Source: Halomonas faecis | GTDB lineage: Bacteria > Pseudomonadota > Gammaproteobacteria > Pseudomonadales > Halomonadaceae | Reading direction: 5' to 3' | Length of the DNA stretch: 64,000 nt | Assembly (NCBI RefSeq): GCF_010993975.1 | Contig: NZ_JAACZO010000003.1 | Coordinates: 62,001 to 126,000, forward strand | Shown: positions 1 to 9,325 of the stretch, in pieces | Layout: every line of letters starts with the position of its first letter | How positions within the stretch are numbered: the first letter of the stretch is position 1 | Position numbers and translations under genes: made by a program | Notes under the pieces: generated by a model | The model's database searches: none | Told to the model about the DNA's origin: nothing | The model's input: the letters and a program-made list of their open reading frames with translations, nothing else

Positions 1-686
1 CCGAGTTCATCCAACTTGGGGATCTCATCGACCGCCGTGTCGATCAGCTCTCCGGTGGTCAGCGCCAGCGCATAGCCCTGGCGCGGGCCTTGGTCTGCGA
101 GCCCGACGTGCTGCTGCTCGACGAGCCGCTCTCGGCGCTGGATGCAGGCCTGCGCAGTCAGCTTCAGGTGGAACTGCTGCGAGTGCAGAAACGGCTCGGC
201 ATGACCTTCGTGTTCGTCACCCACGACCAGCAGGAAGCGATGGTGATGTCGGATCGCATCGCCGTGCTCAATGGAGGGTTGATCCAACAGGTCGGACCGC
301 CGCGAGACGTCTATGAGCGGCCCGTCAATGCCTTCGTGGCTCGTTTCATGGGCCATGACAACCTCTACCCGATCACCGCTCGGGATGGCGACAGAGTGAC
401 CACGTCGCTGGGTCAGCTGCGCGTGGAGCAGGCCGGCGACGGCGAGCTGCTGCTGATTCGCCCCGAGACGCTGGACCTGCTGCCTGGAGACGTCGAAGGG
501 CCCAATCATTTGCCGGCTCGCGTGGTCGAGTGCCTCTACCGCGGCAGCCATGCCGAGTATCGTCTCGCCGTCGCCGACACCACCTTGCAGGCCACGGTCA
601 ACAACCGCGGTCGCCACCTTCCCGAGGTCGATGAGCGGGTCACCGTCGTGGTGGCGTCCGACGACCTCGTCACCCTGGCCGAGTGA
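1..686 (+). CDS. potA: Polyamine ABC transporter ATP-binding protein, C-terminal part
   Basis: ATPase subunit of a PotABCD/SpuDEFGH-type importer; it hydrolyses ATP on the cytoplasmic face to drive putrescine or spermidine uptake. The window starts inside the gene: the frame is open from base 3 and 227 residues remain. Visible motifs are the ABC signature LSGGQ (bases 48-62), Walker B VLLLDEP, the D-loop SALD, the switch histidine in FVTHDQQEAM, then about 100 residues resembling a TOBE substrate-sensing domain. The Walker A motif lies outside the window. The stop is 9 bases before potB, so all four transporter genes are probably one operon. The family is certain; the exact polyamine is inferred from the neighbouring puu-type genes. 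Confidence 0.9.
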   Translation, partial: EFIQLGDLIDRRVDQLSGGQRQRIALARALVCEPDVLLLDEPLSALDAGLRSQLQVELLRVQKRLGMTFVFVTHDQQEAMVMSDRIAVLNGGLIQQVGPPRDVYERPVNAFVARFMGHDNLYPITARDGDRVTTSLGQLRVEQAGDGELLLIRPETLDLLPGDVEGPNHLPARVVECLYRGSHAEYRLAVADTTLQATVNNRGRHLPEVDERVTVVVASDDLVTLAE

Positions 687-695
687 GGAGGAGAC

Positions 696-1619
696 ATGGC
701 TTATTCCGGCACGCTCCCCACCGCTCGCAGCCGAGCCATGGTTCGCGAGGCCCGCCACCTGCTGATGACCGTGGCGCCCGGCGCATCGTGGATCGTCTTC
801 TTCCTGGTATTGCCCAGCGCCTACCTGATGAGCGTGGCCTTCATGTCCAGCGGCACCTATGGGTTGCCAGAGATGCCGCTCTCCCTGGAGTCGTTCCGTC
901 AGTTGGCTGGATTCGGCTTCCTTGGCTGGAGTCCGGGCAACCTGTACACGCTACTGCGTTCGCTGTGGCAGACGCTGGTCTCCACGGCGCTGGTGGTGAT
1001 CATCGCCTACCCCATTGCCTATTACATCTCGACCTGCCGTGCCCGGTGGCGCCCGATCATGTTGCTTGCCGTGGTGGTGCCTTCCTGGACCAATCAGGTG
1101 ATCCGCACGTTCGGCTGGATGAATCTGCTGGCACCGGGAACGCCCCTGTCCGGCGTGGCCGAGAGCCTGGGACTGATTGCGCCCAACATGGGGCTCTATC
1201 CATCGAACTTTGCGGTGACGTTGGGTCTGGTCTACAACTTCCTGCCGTTCATGGTTCTGCCGTTGTATGCCGCCTTCGAGAAGCTCGACATAGCCCAGGT
1301 GGAGGCCGCACAGGATCTCTACGCCTCGCCGCTGCGCGCTTTCTGGCATGCCGTTTTTCCTCAGACGCTGCCGGGTCTGCTGGCCGGTGTCGTGCTGGTG
1401 GCCATTCCCGCCTTCGGCATGTACGTGATTCCCGAACTGCTCGGCGGTGGCAAGGGCATGATGCTGGGCAACCTGGTGGCCAATCAGTTCGCGGGATCCG
1501 CCAACTGGCCGCTGGGCGCCGCCGGCGCCATCCTGATGCTGATCGCCACCTTCATCGGTCTGTTCGCCATGCGTCGCATCGGCAAACGCCTGGGTGGCGG
1601 CGAGGAGGTGGTGATATGA
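696..1619 (+). CDS. potB: Polyamine ABC transporter permease PotB
   Basis: Inner-membrane permease that pairs with PotC to form the polyamine channel. The 307-residue protein has about six hydrophobic segments, beginning around residues 24-46, and a binding-protein-dependent transport domain with an EAA-type loop (VEAAQDLYASPLRAFWHAVFP) that docks on the ATPase. The ATG has a strong GAGGAGG-like ribosome site 5-10 bases upstream. It follows potA by 9 bases and its stop overlaps the potC start (ATGA), indicating translational coupling. Confidence 0.92.
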   Translation: MAYSGTLPTARSRAMVREARHLLMTVAPGASWIVFFLVLPSAYLMSVAFMSSGTYGLPEMPLSLESFRQLAGFGFLGWSPGNLYTLLRSLWQTLVSTALVVIIAYPIAYYISTCRARWRPIMLLAVVVPSWTNQVIRTFGWMNLLAPGTPLSGVAESLGLIAPNMGLYPSNFAVTLGLVYNFLPFMVLPLYAAFEKLDIAQVEAAQDLYASPLRAFWHAVFPQTLPGLLAGVVLVAIPAFGMYVIPELLGGGKGMMLGNLVANQFAGSANWPLGAAGAILMLIATFIGLFAMRRIGKRLGGGEEVVI

Positions 1620-2413
1620 ACAAGCGGTCCTTCCGGCGTGCACTGGCCGGCATCTGGTGGCTGACGCTGCTGTTCCTCTACCTGCCGCTGGCAGTGGTGG
1701 CGCTGTTCTCCTTCAATGCGGCCAATAGTGCGGCCAGCTTCACCGGCTTCTCCTTGCGCTGGTACCAGCGCCTGCTGGGCAATGAAGAGATTCTCTCGGC
1801 CTTTGCCAACAGCATGATCCTGGCCATCGTCTCCTCGGTGGTGGCACTCGCTATCGGCTGCCTCATCGGTTATGGCATGTATCGTCATCGCCATCGCAAG
1901 CTCGGCTGGCTGATCGTGCTGATCTACCTGCCCATCGTGCTGCCGGATATCGTCTTCGGCATTTCCGAGATGGCCTTTTTCGTGCAGATCCACCGGCTGA
2001 CCGGGTTCCTGCAACCGGGGCTTCCCACCATGATCATTGCCCACGTCACCTTCCAGATCCCCTTCGTGGCGCTGATCGTGTATTCACGCTTCGTCGGGCT
2101 CGACCCGGCGCTGTTCGAGGCGGCCAAGGATCTCTACGCCTCGCCGGTCAAGCGAGCGGTGCACTTCATGTTGCCGACCATCAAGCCAGCGTTGATCTCG
2201 GCGTTCTTCCTCTCCTTTACCTTGTCGGTGGATGACTTCGTCATCAGTTTCTTCACCGCCGGACCGGAGAGCGCCACCCTGCCCATCTATATCTGGGGGG
2301 CGATCAAGAAGGGGGTCTCTCCCGAGATCAATGCCGTTGCCACCCTGATGCTCGGAGCGGTGGCGATCGCCGCCATCGCGAGCCTGCTGTTCAGCCGTCG
2401 CCGGCCGGCCTGA
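1616..2413 (+). CDS. potC: Polyamine ABC transporter permease PotC
   Basis: Second permease subunit, 265 residues with about six transmembrane segments and the EAA loop (FEAAKDLYASPVKRAVHF) that contacts PotA. The start is the ATG at 1616 because it overlaps the potB stop and sits behind GAGGAGG in the potB tail; a longer open frame upstream reads through potB out of frame and is not coding. The late motif DDFVISFFTAG is typical of the PotC/PotI/SpuH family. It is transcribed with potB and potD. Confidence 0.92.
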   Translation: MNKRSFRRALAGIWWLTLLFLYLPLAVVALFSFNAANSAASFTGFSLRWYQRLLGNEEILSAFANSMILAIVSSVVALAIGCLIGYGMYRHRHRKLGWLIVLIYLPIVLPDIVFGISEMAFFVQIHRLTGFLQPGLPTMIIAHVTFQIPFVALIVYSRFVGLDPALFEAAKDLYASPVKRAVHFMLPTIKPALISAFFLSFTLSVDDFVISFFTAGPESATLPIYIWGAIKKGVSPEINAVATLMLGAVAIAAIASLLFSRRRPA

Positions 2414-2453
2414 GCCGGCACTCAATGACCCAAGGGGAAACGAGGAGAGCACT

Positions 2454-3518
2454 ATGACAATCCACAAGACGACTCTGGCCCTGTCCCTCGGTGGGCTGCT
2501 GCTCGCCGGCAGCGTCCACGCCCAGGAGAACAAGCTGTACCTGTTCAACTGGACCGAATACATGGATCCCGACATCATCGCGGACTTCGAAGCGCAATAC
2601 GACGTCGAAGTGGTGCAGAACTACTTCAACTCGCTGCCCGAGATGTTCGCCAAGCTCAATGCCGGCGGGGTGTCGCAGTACGACATCATCGTTCCCTCGA
2701 ACTACTACGTGCCGCGGCTGATCGAGACCGGCCTGGTGCAGAAGCTCGACAAGTCGAAGCTCGACAATCTCGACAATGTCATGGAGCAGTTCCGCGACCC
2801 GAGCTACGATCCGGGTGCCGAATACTCCGCTCCCTACCAGTGGGGTACCACGGCCATGGTCTACAACACCGAGACCTTTCCCGACGCGCCCAAGAGCTGG
2901 TCGTTGATGTTCGATCCCGAAGTCAACCCCGAGCACCCCTTCGCCTTGATGGGCGACGGTCAGGTGAGCATGGGGGCCGCGTGCGCCTACCTGGGGCACG
3001 GCTACGACTGCACCGATCCCGAGGCCTGGAAGGAGGCCGCCCGGCTGATCATCGACACCAAGCGGCGCGATACCTTCAGCGGCTTCACCGACGGTACTCC
3101 GGCGCTGCAGCAGTTGGCCCGCGGGGTGACTCACGTGGGCATGAGCTACAACGGCGACTATCTGTTCTTCAAGGACGAGGATCCGGAGACCTTCGAGACG
3201 CTGGACTTCATGATTCCCGATGAAGGCGCCGAGATGTGGGTGGATGCCATGCTGATTCCGTCCGAGGCGCCCAATCCCGACATGGCGCACCAGTTCATCG
3301 ACTTCATCCTCGATGCCGAGGTCGGAGCACGGCTCTCCAACTACAACTACTACGCCAGCCCCAACGCGGCGGCAGAGCCTCATCTCGACGAAGTGCTCAC
3401 CCAGCCGCCGGTGCAGCCCAGCGACGCTGACATGGCGCGGCTGCGTTTCACGCCCAGCCTCGAGGGTGAGGCACTGCAGACCTTTCAGCAGTTGTGGTCA
3501 GAGGTCCAGTCTCGCTGA
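2454..3518 (+). CDS. potD: Periplasmic polyamine-binding protein
   Basis: Solute receptor that captures polyamine in the periplasm and delivers it to PotBC. The 354 residues start with a clear signal peptide (basic MTIHK, hydrophobic core, cleavage predicted after VHA at residue 23). The mature N-terminus KLYLFNWTEYMDPDI is characteristic of the PotD/PotF/SpuD family, and an aromatic-rich cleft (SNYYVP, QWGTT, SYNGDY) follows. The ATG has an AGGAGAGC ribosome site. It lies 40 bases after potC and 55 before a glutamate-polyamine ligase, linking uptake to catabolism. Specificity for putrescine or spermidine cannot be read from sequence alone. Confidence 0.93.
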   Translation: MTIHKTTLALSLGGLLLAGSVHAQENKLYLFNWTEYMDPDIIADFEAQYDVEVVQNYFNSLPEMFAKLNAGGVSQYDIIVPSNYYVPRLIETGLVQKLDKSKLDNLDNVMEQFRDPSYDPGAEYSAPYQWGTTAMVYNTETFPDAPKSWSLMFDPEVNPEHPFALMGDGQVSMGAACAYLGHGYDCTDPEAWKEAARLIIDTKRRDTFSGFTDGTPALQQLARGVTHVGMSYNGDYLFFKDEDPETFETLDFMIPDEGAEMWVDAMLIPSEAPNPDMAHQFIDFILDAEVGARLSNYNYYASPNAAAEPHLDEVLTQPPVQPSDADMARLRFTPSLEGEALQTFQQLWSEVQSR

Positions 3519-3524
3519 GCGAGC

Positions 3525-3548
3525 GGCTCCCGATCTCGGTCGGGAGCC
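3525..3548 (+). terminator. Intercistronic hairpin between potD and puuA
   Basis: A perfect 9-bp stem (GGCTCCCGA / TCGGGAGCC) with a 6-base loop starts 6 bases after the potD stop and ends 25 bases before the puuA start. No T-run follows, so it is more likely an mRNA-stabilising or partly attenuating hairpin that favours the abundant binding protein over the enzymes downstream than a full terminator. Confidence 0.5.
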
Positions 3549-3573
3549 CGCCAATTTCCGCAAGGACAACCCC

Positions 3574-4941
3574 ATGAGTGACTCTCAGGATCGGCCGGTC
3601 CTCAACGACTGGTTTCAGTCGCACGGCATCACCGAAGTCGAATGCCTGGTCAGCGACCTGACCGGGATTCTCAAGGGCAAGATCATGCCTGCCGGTAAGT
3701 ACCTCAACGGCGGGCGTCCGCGTCTGCCCGACTCGATCTTCATCCAGACCGTCACCGGTGGCTATCCGGACGACGAGGACATTCGCTTCTGGAATCCCGC
3801 CGAGCGGGACATGGAGTTGGTGCCCGATCTCAACGCCATCTATCTCGTGCCCTGGGCCGATGACCCGACGGCACAGATCATTCACGATTGCCACTATCTC
3901 ACCGGCGAACCGGTGGAGTTGGCGCCGCGTCACGTGCTCAAGCGCGTGCTGGAGTTCTATGCCGCGCGTGGCTGGAAGCCGGTGGTCGCTCCCGAGGTGG
4001 AGTTCTACTTGGTCAAGACCAATACCGACTCCGACTATCCGCTGGAACCGCCCATCGGACGCACCGGACGCCAGGAGAGCAGCCGACAGTCTTTCTCAAT
4101 TGATGCGGTCAACGAATTCGACCCGCTGTTCGAGGAGATGTACGACTACTGCGAGGCCATGGATCTCGATCTCGACACCCTGATCCACGAAGAGGGTGCC
4201 GGGCAGATGGAGGTCAACTTCCAGCACGGCGACCCCCTGCAGCTGGCCGACCAGGTGGTGATGTTCAAGCGTATCCTACGTGAAACGGCGCTGCGTCATG
4301 GCATGTATGCCACCTTCATGGCCAAGCCCATGGCCAATGAGCCGGGCAGTTCGCTGCATATCCATCAGAGCCTGGTGGACAAGCAGACGGGCAACAACCT
4401 CTTCGCCGGCGAGGGCGATCAGCCCAGTTCGCTTTTTCATCATTACCTCGGTGGCTTGCAGCGCTATCTGCCGGCGGCAATGCCGCTGCTGGCGCCCAAC
4501 GTCAACTCCTACCGGCGCCTGATGCGTGGCGAAACCAGCGGGTCGGCGCCGATCAACGTCGAATGGGGGCTCGACAACCGCACCGTCGGTCTGCGTGTGC
4601 CCGTATCGCCACCGGCAGCCACGCGCATCGAGAACCGCCTGGCCGGGGCCGACGCCAACCCTTACCTGGCCATTGCCGCTTCCCTGGCGTGCGGCTATCT
4701 GGGCATGCTCGGCCAGCTCGAGCCGCGCCCGCCCATGCTGGGGTCGGCCTGGTCCGGCGGCAACAAGCTACCCGACGACGTCGGCCCCGCGCTGGACGAC
4801 CTGCGCGACTGCCAGGCGCTCGCCGACGTGCTGGGCGAGCGATTCGTCAACAGCTACCTGGCGGTCAAGCGCGCCGAGCACAGGGCGTACTTCCAGGTGA
4901 TCAGTTCCTGGGAACGAGAGCATCTGCTGCTGCGGGTCTGA
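3574..4941 (+). CDS. puuA: Glutamine-synthetase-family gamma-glutamylpolyamine ligase
   Basis: Predicted to couple glutamate to putrescine or a related amine with ATP, the first step of the gamma-glutamylated (Puu) pathway in the cytoplasm. The 455-residue protein has the type III glutamine synthetase layout: N-terminal beta-grasp (VECLVSDLTGILKGK), catalytic barrel with EVEFYL, HEEGAGQMEVNF, MAKPMANEPGSSLHIHQS and the ATP/glutamate region NVNSYRRL. The ATG at 3574 is preferred over a longer frame because an AAGGA site lies 9 bases upstream and the extension would overlap potD. It sits directly after the importer and before an FAD oxidase. A second paralogue is at 16630-18003. True glutamine synthetase is unlikely given context. 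Confidence 0.87.
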   Translation: MSDSQDRPVLNDWFQSHGITEVECLVSDLTGILKGKIMPAGKYLNGGRPRLPDSIFIQTVTGGYPDDEDIRFWNPAERDMELVPDLNAIYLVPWADDPTAQIIHDCHYLTGEPVELAPRHVLKRVLEFYAARGWKPVVAPEVEFYLVKTNTDSDYPLEPPIGRTGRQESSRQSFSIDAVNEFDPLFEEMYDYCEAMDLDLDTLIHEEGAGQMEVNFQHGDPLQLADQVVMFKRILRETALRHGMYATFMAKPMANEPGSSLHIHQSLVDKQTGNNLFAGEGDQPSSLFHHYLGGLQRYLPAAMPLLAPNVNSYRRLMRGETSGSAPINVEWGLDNRTVGLRVPVSPPAATRIENRLAGADANPYLAIAASLACGYLGMLGQLEPRPPMLGSAWSGGNKLPDDVGPALDDLRDCQALADVLGERFVNSYLAVKRAEHRAYFQVISSWEREHLLLRV

Positions 4942-5036
4942 GCGATGCTGGACAGGGTCCAGGTGTCTCGAGGCGGGTGGGCAGCGCCTGCTCGTAGGCC
5001 TGTCGATCGAATACAGACGCAATCGAGGAAGTCGAT

Positions 5037-6329
5037 ATGACGGCAACGGCGGCCACCGATCACGTGGCGTCCTGGTATGCGGCCACGGCCAACCCCGCAC
5101 CGGAGCGGCCTGCCCTGAGAGATGACATCGACTGCGACGTTTGCGTGGTCGGGGCGGGCTTTACCGGGATTTCGGCGGCGCTGCATCTTGCTGAGCAGGG
5201 CCTCTCGGTAGTGGTGCTCGAAGCGGCGCGCGTGGGGTTTGGCGCGTCCGGTCGCAATGGCGGGCAGATCGTCAATAGCTACAGTCGCGATATGGACGTG
5301 ATCGAGGTGAAATACGGTGCCGAGACCGCTCGCGCCTTGGGCGACATGGCTTTCGAAGGCAACCGCATCATTCGCGACCGCGTCGCTCGTTATGGAATCG
5401 ATTGCGATCTGCGTGACGGCAATCTCTTCGCTGCCTGCAATGCCAAGCAGCTGCACGGACTGCGCGAGCACAAGGCACTGTGGGAACGCTACGGCTACAC
5501 CGAGCTGGAGCTGCTGGAAGGCGAGGCCGTCAAGCGCGAGGTCGACTCCGAGCGCTACAGCGGCGCCCTGGTCGATCATGGTGGCGGTCACCTGCATCCG
5601 CTCAACCTGGTGCTGGGCCAGGCCGCGGCATTGGAATCGCTGGGCGGTCGCATTTACGAACGGTCCCCGGTGACCGGCATCGACCATGGCGAGCCGGCGG
5701 TCGTGCGTACGCCATCGGGTCGGATCACGGCCGAGCGGGTGGTGATGGCCGGCAATGCCTATCTCAAGGGCGTGCTGCCCGAGATCGAGGGCCAATCGAT
5801 GCCCTGCGGGACTCAGATCGTCACCACCGAACCGCTCGGCGAGGCTCGCGCCCGTGCGCTGATTCCCAATGGTCTGGCGGTAGAGGACTGCAACTACCTG
5901 CTGGACTATTATCGTCTGACCCGTGACAACCGCCTGCTCTACGGCGGCGGGGTCAACTACGGTGGCGACGACCCCAGCGACATCGAAAGCGTCATTCGGC
6001 CCAAGATGCTCGAGACCTTTCCGTCACTGGCGGACGTCAAGGTCGAATACGCCTGGAGCGGCACCTTCCTGATGACGCTCAACCGCCTGCCGCAGTTCGG
6101 CGTGATCAACGGCAACGTCTACTATGCCCAGGGCTATTCCGGCCACGGCGTGACCTGCACGCACCTCGCCGGCAAGCTGATAGCCGAGGTGATCGAGGGA
6201 CGCAGCGAGCGCTTCGATGCCTTCGCCGGCTTGCCTCACCTGCCGTTCCCCGGTGGACGACTGCTGCGCGTTCCCCTGTCGGCGCTCGGGGCCTGGTATT
6301 ACCAGGCCCGCGACCGCTTGGGTATGTGA
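5037..6329 (+). CDS. puuB: FAD-dependent gamma-glutamylputrescine oxidoreductase-like protein
   Basis: Predicted flavoprotein of the DAO family that oxidises the gamma-glutamylated amine to the aldehyde, releasing ammonia and hydrogen peroxide. The 430-residue protein has the dinucleotide fold near residue 35 (VVGAGFTGISAALHLAEQG), the motif FGASGRNGGQI that follows the flavin site in PuuB proteins, and the C-terminal YYAQGYSGHG element. The ATG has GAGGAAG upstream. It follows puuA by 95 bases in the same direction, matching the pathway order ligase then oxidase. Other amine or amino-acid oxidases share this fold, so the substrate is inferred. Its stop is 1 base from the stop of the convergent fhs. 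Confidence 0.85.
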   Translation: MTATAATDHVASWYAATANPAPERPALRDDIDCDVCVVGAGFTGISAALHLAEQGLSVVVLEAARVGFGASGRNGGQIVNSYSRDMDVIEVKYGAETARALGDMAFEGNRIIRDRVARYGIDCDLRDGNLFAACNAKQLHGLREHKALWERYGYTELELLEGEAVKREVDSERYSGALVDHGGGHLHPLNLVLGQAAALESLGGRIYERSPVTGIDHGEPAVVRTPSGRITAERVVMAGNAYLKGVLPEIEGQSMPCGTQIVTTEPLGEARARALIPNGLAVEDCNYLLDYYRLTRDNRLLYGGGVNYGGDDPSDIESVIRPKMLETFPSLADVKVEYAWSGTFLMTLNRLPQFGVINGNVYYAQGYSGHGVTCTHLAGKLIAEVIEGRSERFDAFAGLPHLPFPGGRLLRVPLSALGAWYYQARDRLGM

Positions 6330-6330
6330 A

Positions 6331-8064
6331 TCAGAACAGCCCGACGATCTCGCCGTCGTCGTCGATGTCGATGCGTGAGGCAGCGGGTTCGGCGCTGAGA
6401 CCCGGCATGGTGCGAATGTCGCCGCACAGGGCGTAGACGAAGCCGGCCCCGGCGGAGAGGCGCACCTCGCGCACCGGCAGCAACCAGCCGGTGGGCGCTC
6501 CCAGCAGCGTCGGGTCGGCGGAGAGCGACAGGTGACTCTTGGCGATGCACACCGGAAGGTGGCCGTGGCCCTGGGCCTGGAACGCCTCGAGTTGCTGACG
6601 AGCCTGGGGCGCGAGCTCGATGCCATCGGCACCGTAGATCCGCGTGGCGATGCGTTCGATCTTGTCGGCGAGCGGCAGCGCATCCGGGTAGAGGAAACCG
6701 AAGTCGCTACCGGCATCGGCAGCCTCGGCGACCGCCTCTGCCAGTTCCAGGGCTCCGGCGCCGCCATCTCGCACGTGGGTGGAGACTGCCGCGCGTACGC
6801 CCGCCGCCGCGGCGATGTCGCGGATGATGGCGTGTTCGCTGGGGTAGTCCGTCGGGAAAGCATTGATGGCCACCACCGGGGTGATGCCGTGGGCGCGGAT
6901 GTTGTCGATCTGCTTGATCAGGTTGCTGGCGCCGGCCTGCACATCCTGCGGGCTTTCGTCCTGCAGCGCGGACGGCAGGGGGTGGCCGGGGCGCACCGTG
7001 TGCCGGCCCGAGTGGTACTTGAGCGCGCGTACCGTGACGACCAGCACGGCAGTGTCGGGTGTGAGCCCCGAGCTGCGGCATTTGATGTTGAAGAAGCGTT
7101 CCGCCCCCATGTCCGCACCGAAGCCTGCCTCGGTGACCAGGTAGTCGCTGCCGTGGATGCCGAAGCGGTCGGCGACGATCGACGAGTTGCCGTGGGCGAT
7201 GTTGCCGAAGGGGCCGGCGTGGATCAGCGCTGGGGCGTGCTCTAGCGTCTGCAGCAGGTTGGGTTTGATCGCCTCCTTGAGCAGGACGGTCATGGCGCCG
7301 GCCGCACCGATGTCGTCGGCGGTGACCGACTCGCCGTCGCGGGTCTCGCCCACCACCATGCGGCCGAGCCGCTGGCGCAGGTCCGCCAGGGAGTCAGCCA
7401 GGGCGAGCACTGCCATGACCTCGGAGGCGGCGGTGATCTCGAAGCCGCTCTGGCGTGTCACGCCATCGCCGCGCCCGCCAAGACCGGTGACGATGTGGCG
7501 CAAGGCGCGGTCATTGAGATCCAGCACGCGCGACCAGCGCACCGAGAGAGGGTCGAGATCGACCCCGCGGCGCTGGTGGAGATGGTTGTCGATCATTGCA
7601 GCGAGCAGGTTGTGCGCTGCGGTGACGGCATGAATGTCGCCGGTCAGGTGCAGGTTGATGCGCTCCATGGGCACTACCTGGCTGAGCCCGCCGCCGGCGG
7701 CACCGCCCTTGAGCCCCAGGGTAGGGCCAAGGGAGGGTTGGCGGATGGCCACCGTGGCTCCATGGCCCAGTTGCTGCAGTCCCTGGACGAGACCGATGGC
7801 GGTAGTGGTCTTGCCCTCGCCCAGGGGGGTGGGGGTGATCGCCGAAACCACCACGTAGCGGCCACGTGGGCGGCACTCGAGATCGTTGAGTGCGCCCAGG
7901 TCGAGCTTGGCCACCCCGCGACCGTAGGGCTCCACGGCATCGCCGGGCACGCCCAGCCGATGGGCGATCTCCTCGATGGGCCACAGCCGCGCCTGTCGCG
8001 CGATGCTGAGATTGTCCTGCATGGGCGGTGTCGCTGTGGACAGTGCCTGGGTTTCGGGGGCCAT
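6331..8064 (-). CDS. fhs: Formate-tetrahydrofolate ligase
   Basis: ATP-dependent ligase making 10-formyltetrahydrofolate from formate and THF in the cytoplasm. The 577-residue product has the P-loop TPLGEGKTTTAIG, the FTHFS signature around LGLKGGAAGGG, and the C-terminal catalytic domain ending near ICGDIRTMPGL-like residues. The start at 8064 is chosen over a longer frame (to 8130) because AGGAG lies 8 bases upstream and the known N-terminus begins near here. It is convergent with puuB (1-base gap) and divergent from a GlxA-type regulator. Beside two folate-dependent demethylation-type genes, it may recycle formate or one-carbon units released by demethylation. Confidence 0.93.
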   Translation of the reverse strand: MAPETQALSTATPPMQDNLSIARQARLWPIEEIAHRLGVPGDAVEPYGRGVAKLDLGALNDLECRPRGRYVVVSAITPTPLGEGKTTTAIGLVQGLQQLGHGATVAIRQPSLGPTLGLKGGAAGGGLSQVVPMERINLHLTGDIHAVTAAHNLLAAMIDNHLHQRRGVDLDPLSVRWSRVLDLNDRALRHIVTGLGGRGDGVTRQSGFEITAASEVMAVLALADSLADLRQRLGRMVVGETRDGESVTADDIGAAGAMTVLLKEAIKPNLLQTLEHAPALIHAGPFGNIAHGNSSIVADRFGIHGSDYLVTEAGFGADMGAERFFNIKCRSSGLTPDTAVLVVTVRALKYHSGRHTVRPGHPLPSALQDESPQDVQAGASNLIKQIDNIRAHGITPVVAINAFPTDYPSEHAIIRDIAAAAGVRAAVSTHVRDGGAGALELAEAVAEAADAGSDFGFLYPDALPLADKIERIATRIYGADGIELAPQARQQLEAFQAQGHGHLPVCIAKSHLSLSADPTLLGAPTGWLLPVREVRLSAGAGFVYALCGDIRTMPGLSAEPAASRIDIDDDGEIVGLF

Positions 8065-8278
8065 GAGGCGTCTCCTGATGCCGGTTGCGGTAGGCGTGCG
8101 CTTCGTTTCAGTATTTTCGCCATGCGTCATCGCCGTTTGTGCGCAGGCGTCAACCGGCTTGGTCGCAGCGACACCGAGGCGCTGTCTCTGCCGGTGGGAT
8201 GGTTGACGTGGCGGTGCAACTTGGGGCCATATTCATTGTCGTTTAACCAGAACGGCGAAATGGCTCCGGGAGGCGAGC

Positions 8279-9322
8279 ATGGAACCCCACGAGTTGCCGG
8301 GCGATGGCCAATACGACATCGGGTTCCTGTTGATCCCGGGGTTTTCCCAGTTGGCGTTCTCCTCGGCACTGGAGCCGCTGAGGATGGCCAATCACCTCAC
8401 CGAGCGGCGGCTCTATCGCTGGCATCTGCTGAGCCGTGACGGCAAACCGGTCACGGCCAGCAGCGACTTGGCGACCGGCGTCGACGCTGCCCTGCCGTCG
8501 GCTCCAAGCCTCGATCTGGTGGTGGTGTGTGCCGGCGTCGAGGTGCAAAGCCATTGCGATCGCGACACCCTGCAGTGGCTACGTCGCCAGGCCGGTCGGC
8601 ACCTGCCGCTGGGCGCCGTGTGTACTGGAGGCTACGTGCTGGCCCAGGCGGGGCTGCTCGACGGCTATCGCTGCACCCTGCACTGGGAGCACATATCGAG
8701 CCTCCATGAAGCCCTGCAGTTCCCCCGTGTGACCTTCTGCTCGCAGCTCTTCGTACTCGACCGGGATCGCTACACCTCCTCGGGTGGCATCGCGCCGCTG
8801 GACATGATGTTGACCTTGATTGCCCGTCAGCAGGGGCTGGGGCTGGCCGAGGCCATCGCCGAGGAGTTCATCCACGAGCGCATTCGTGGCGTGGGCGATC
8901 GCCAGCGCAATCCGCTGCGCGTGCGCCTGGGGCATAGCCACCCCAAACTGGAGGAGGTGGCCACGCTGATGGAAGCCAATCTTCAGGAGCCGCTGACCCT
9001 CGACGAACTGGCCAGCCATGCCGATCTCTCGCGGCGCCAGCTGGAGCGGCTGTTTCAGCGCTACGTCGACTGCCCACCTCTGAAGTACTACATGGACCTG
9101 CGCTTGATGCGGGCTCGCCAGCTGCTGCGCCAGACCCACATGCCGATCACCGACGTGGCCATGGCGTGCGGCTTCGTTTCTCCGCCGCACTTCACCAAGA
9201 GCTATCGAGACCACTTCGGTCATTCGCCGAGCCGCGAACGGGAGCGTAGACGCGATCGCGAAGCGGCCGCGCAGGCCGCCAGCCCCCCGCTATCGCATTC
9301 TCCGGTCGATCCTACCGAGTGA
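8279..9322 (+). CDS. GlxA/GbdR-family transcriptional regulator (DJ-1/PfpI plus AraC)
   Basis: DNA-binding regulator of 347 residues. Residues about 12-190 form a DJ-1/PfpI-like amidase fold without enzymatic proof, with GAVCTGGYVLAQAGLLDG around the nucleophile-elbow position. Residues about 225-325 carry two AraC-type helix-turn-helices, including LDELASHADLSRRQLERLF and ITDVAMACGFVSPPHFTKSYRDHFG. This architecture is shared by GlxA, CdhR, ArgR and GbdR, which control arginine, carnitine or glycine-betaine catabolism in pseudomonads. The ATG follows GGGAGGCGAGC. Its location between fhs and a dimethylglycine-dehydrogenase-like gene suggests it controls the one-carbon block; the inducer is unknown. 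Confidence 0.88.
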   Translation: MEPHELPGDGQYDIGFLLIPGFSQLAFSSALEPLRMANHLTERRLYRWHLLSRDGKPVTASSDLATGVDAALPSAPSLDLVVVCAGVEVQSHCDRDTLQWLRRQAGRHLPLGAVCTGGYVLAQAGLLDGYRCTLHWEHISSLHEALQFPRVTFCSQLFVLDRDRYTSSGGIAPLDMMLTLIARQQGLGLAEAIAEEFIHERIRGVGDRQRNPLRVRLGHSHPKLEEVATLMEANLQEPLTLDELASHADLSRRQLERLFQRYVDCPPLKYYMDLRLMRARQLLRQTHMPITDVAMACGFVSPPHFTKSYRDHFGHSPSRERERRRDREAAAQAASPPLSHSPVDPTE

Positions 9323-9325
9323 GGC

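Noticed and set aside
683-1615. Long upstream extension of the potC frame
   Set aside because: Overlaps potB in a different frame; potC begins at the ATGA overlap.
6532-7245. Open frame antisense to fhs
   Set aside because: Shadow of the conserved ligase; no independent evidence.
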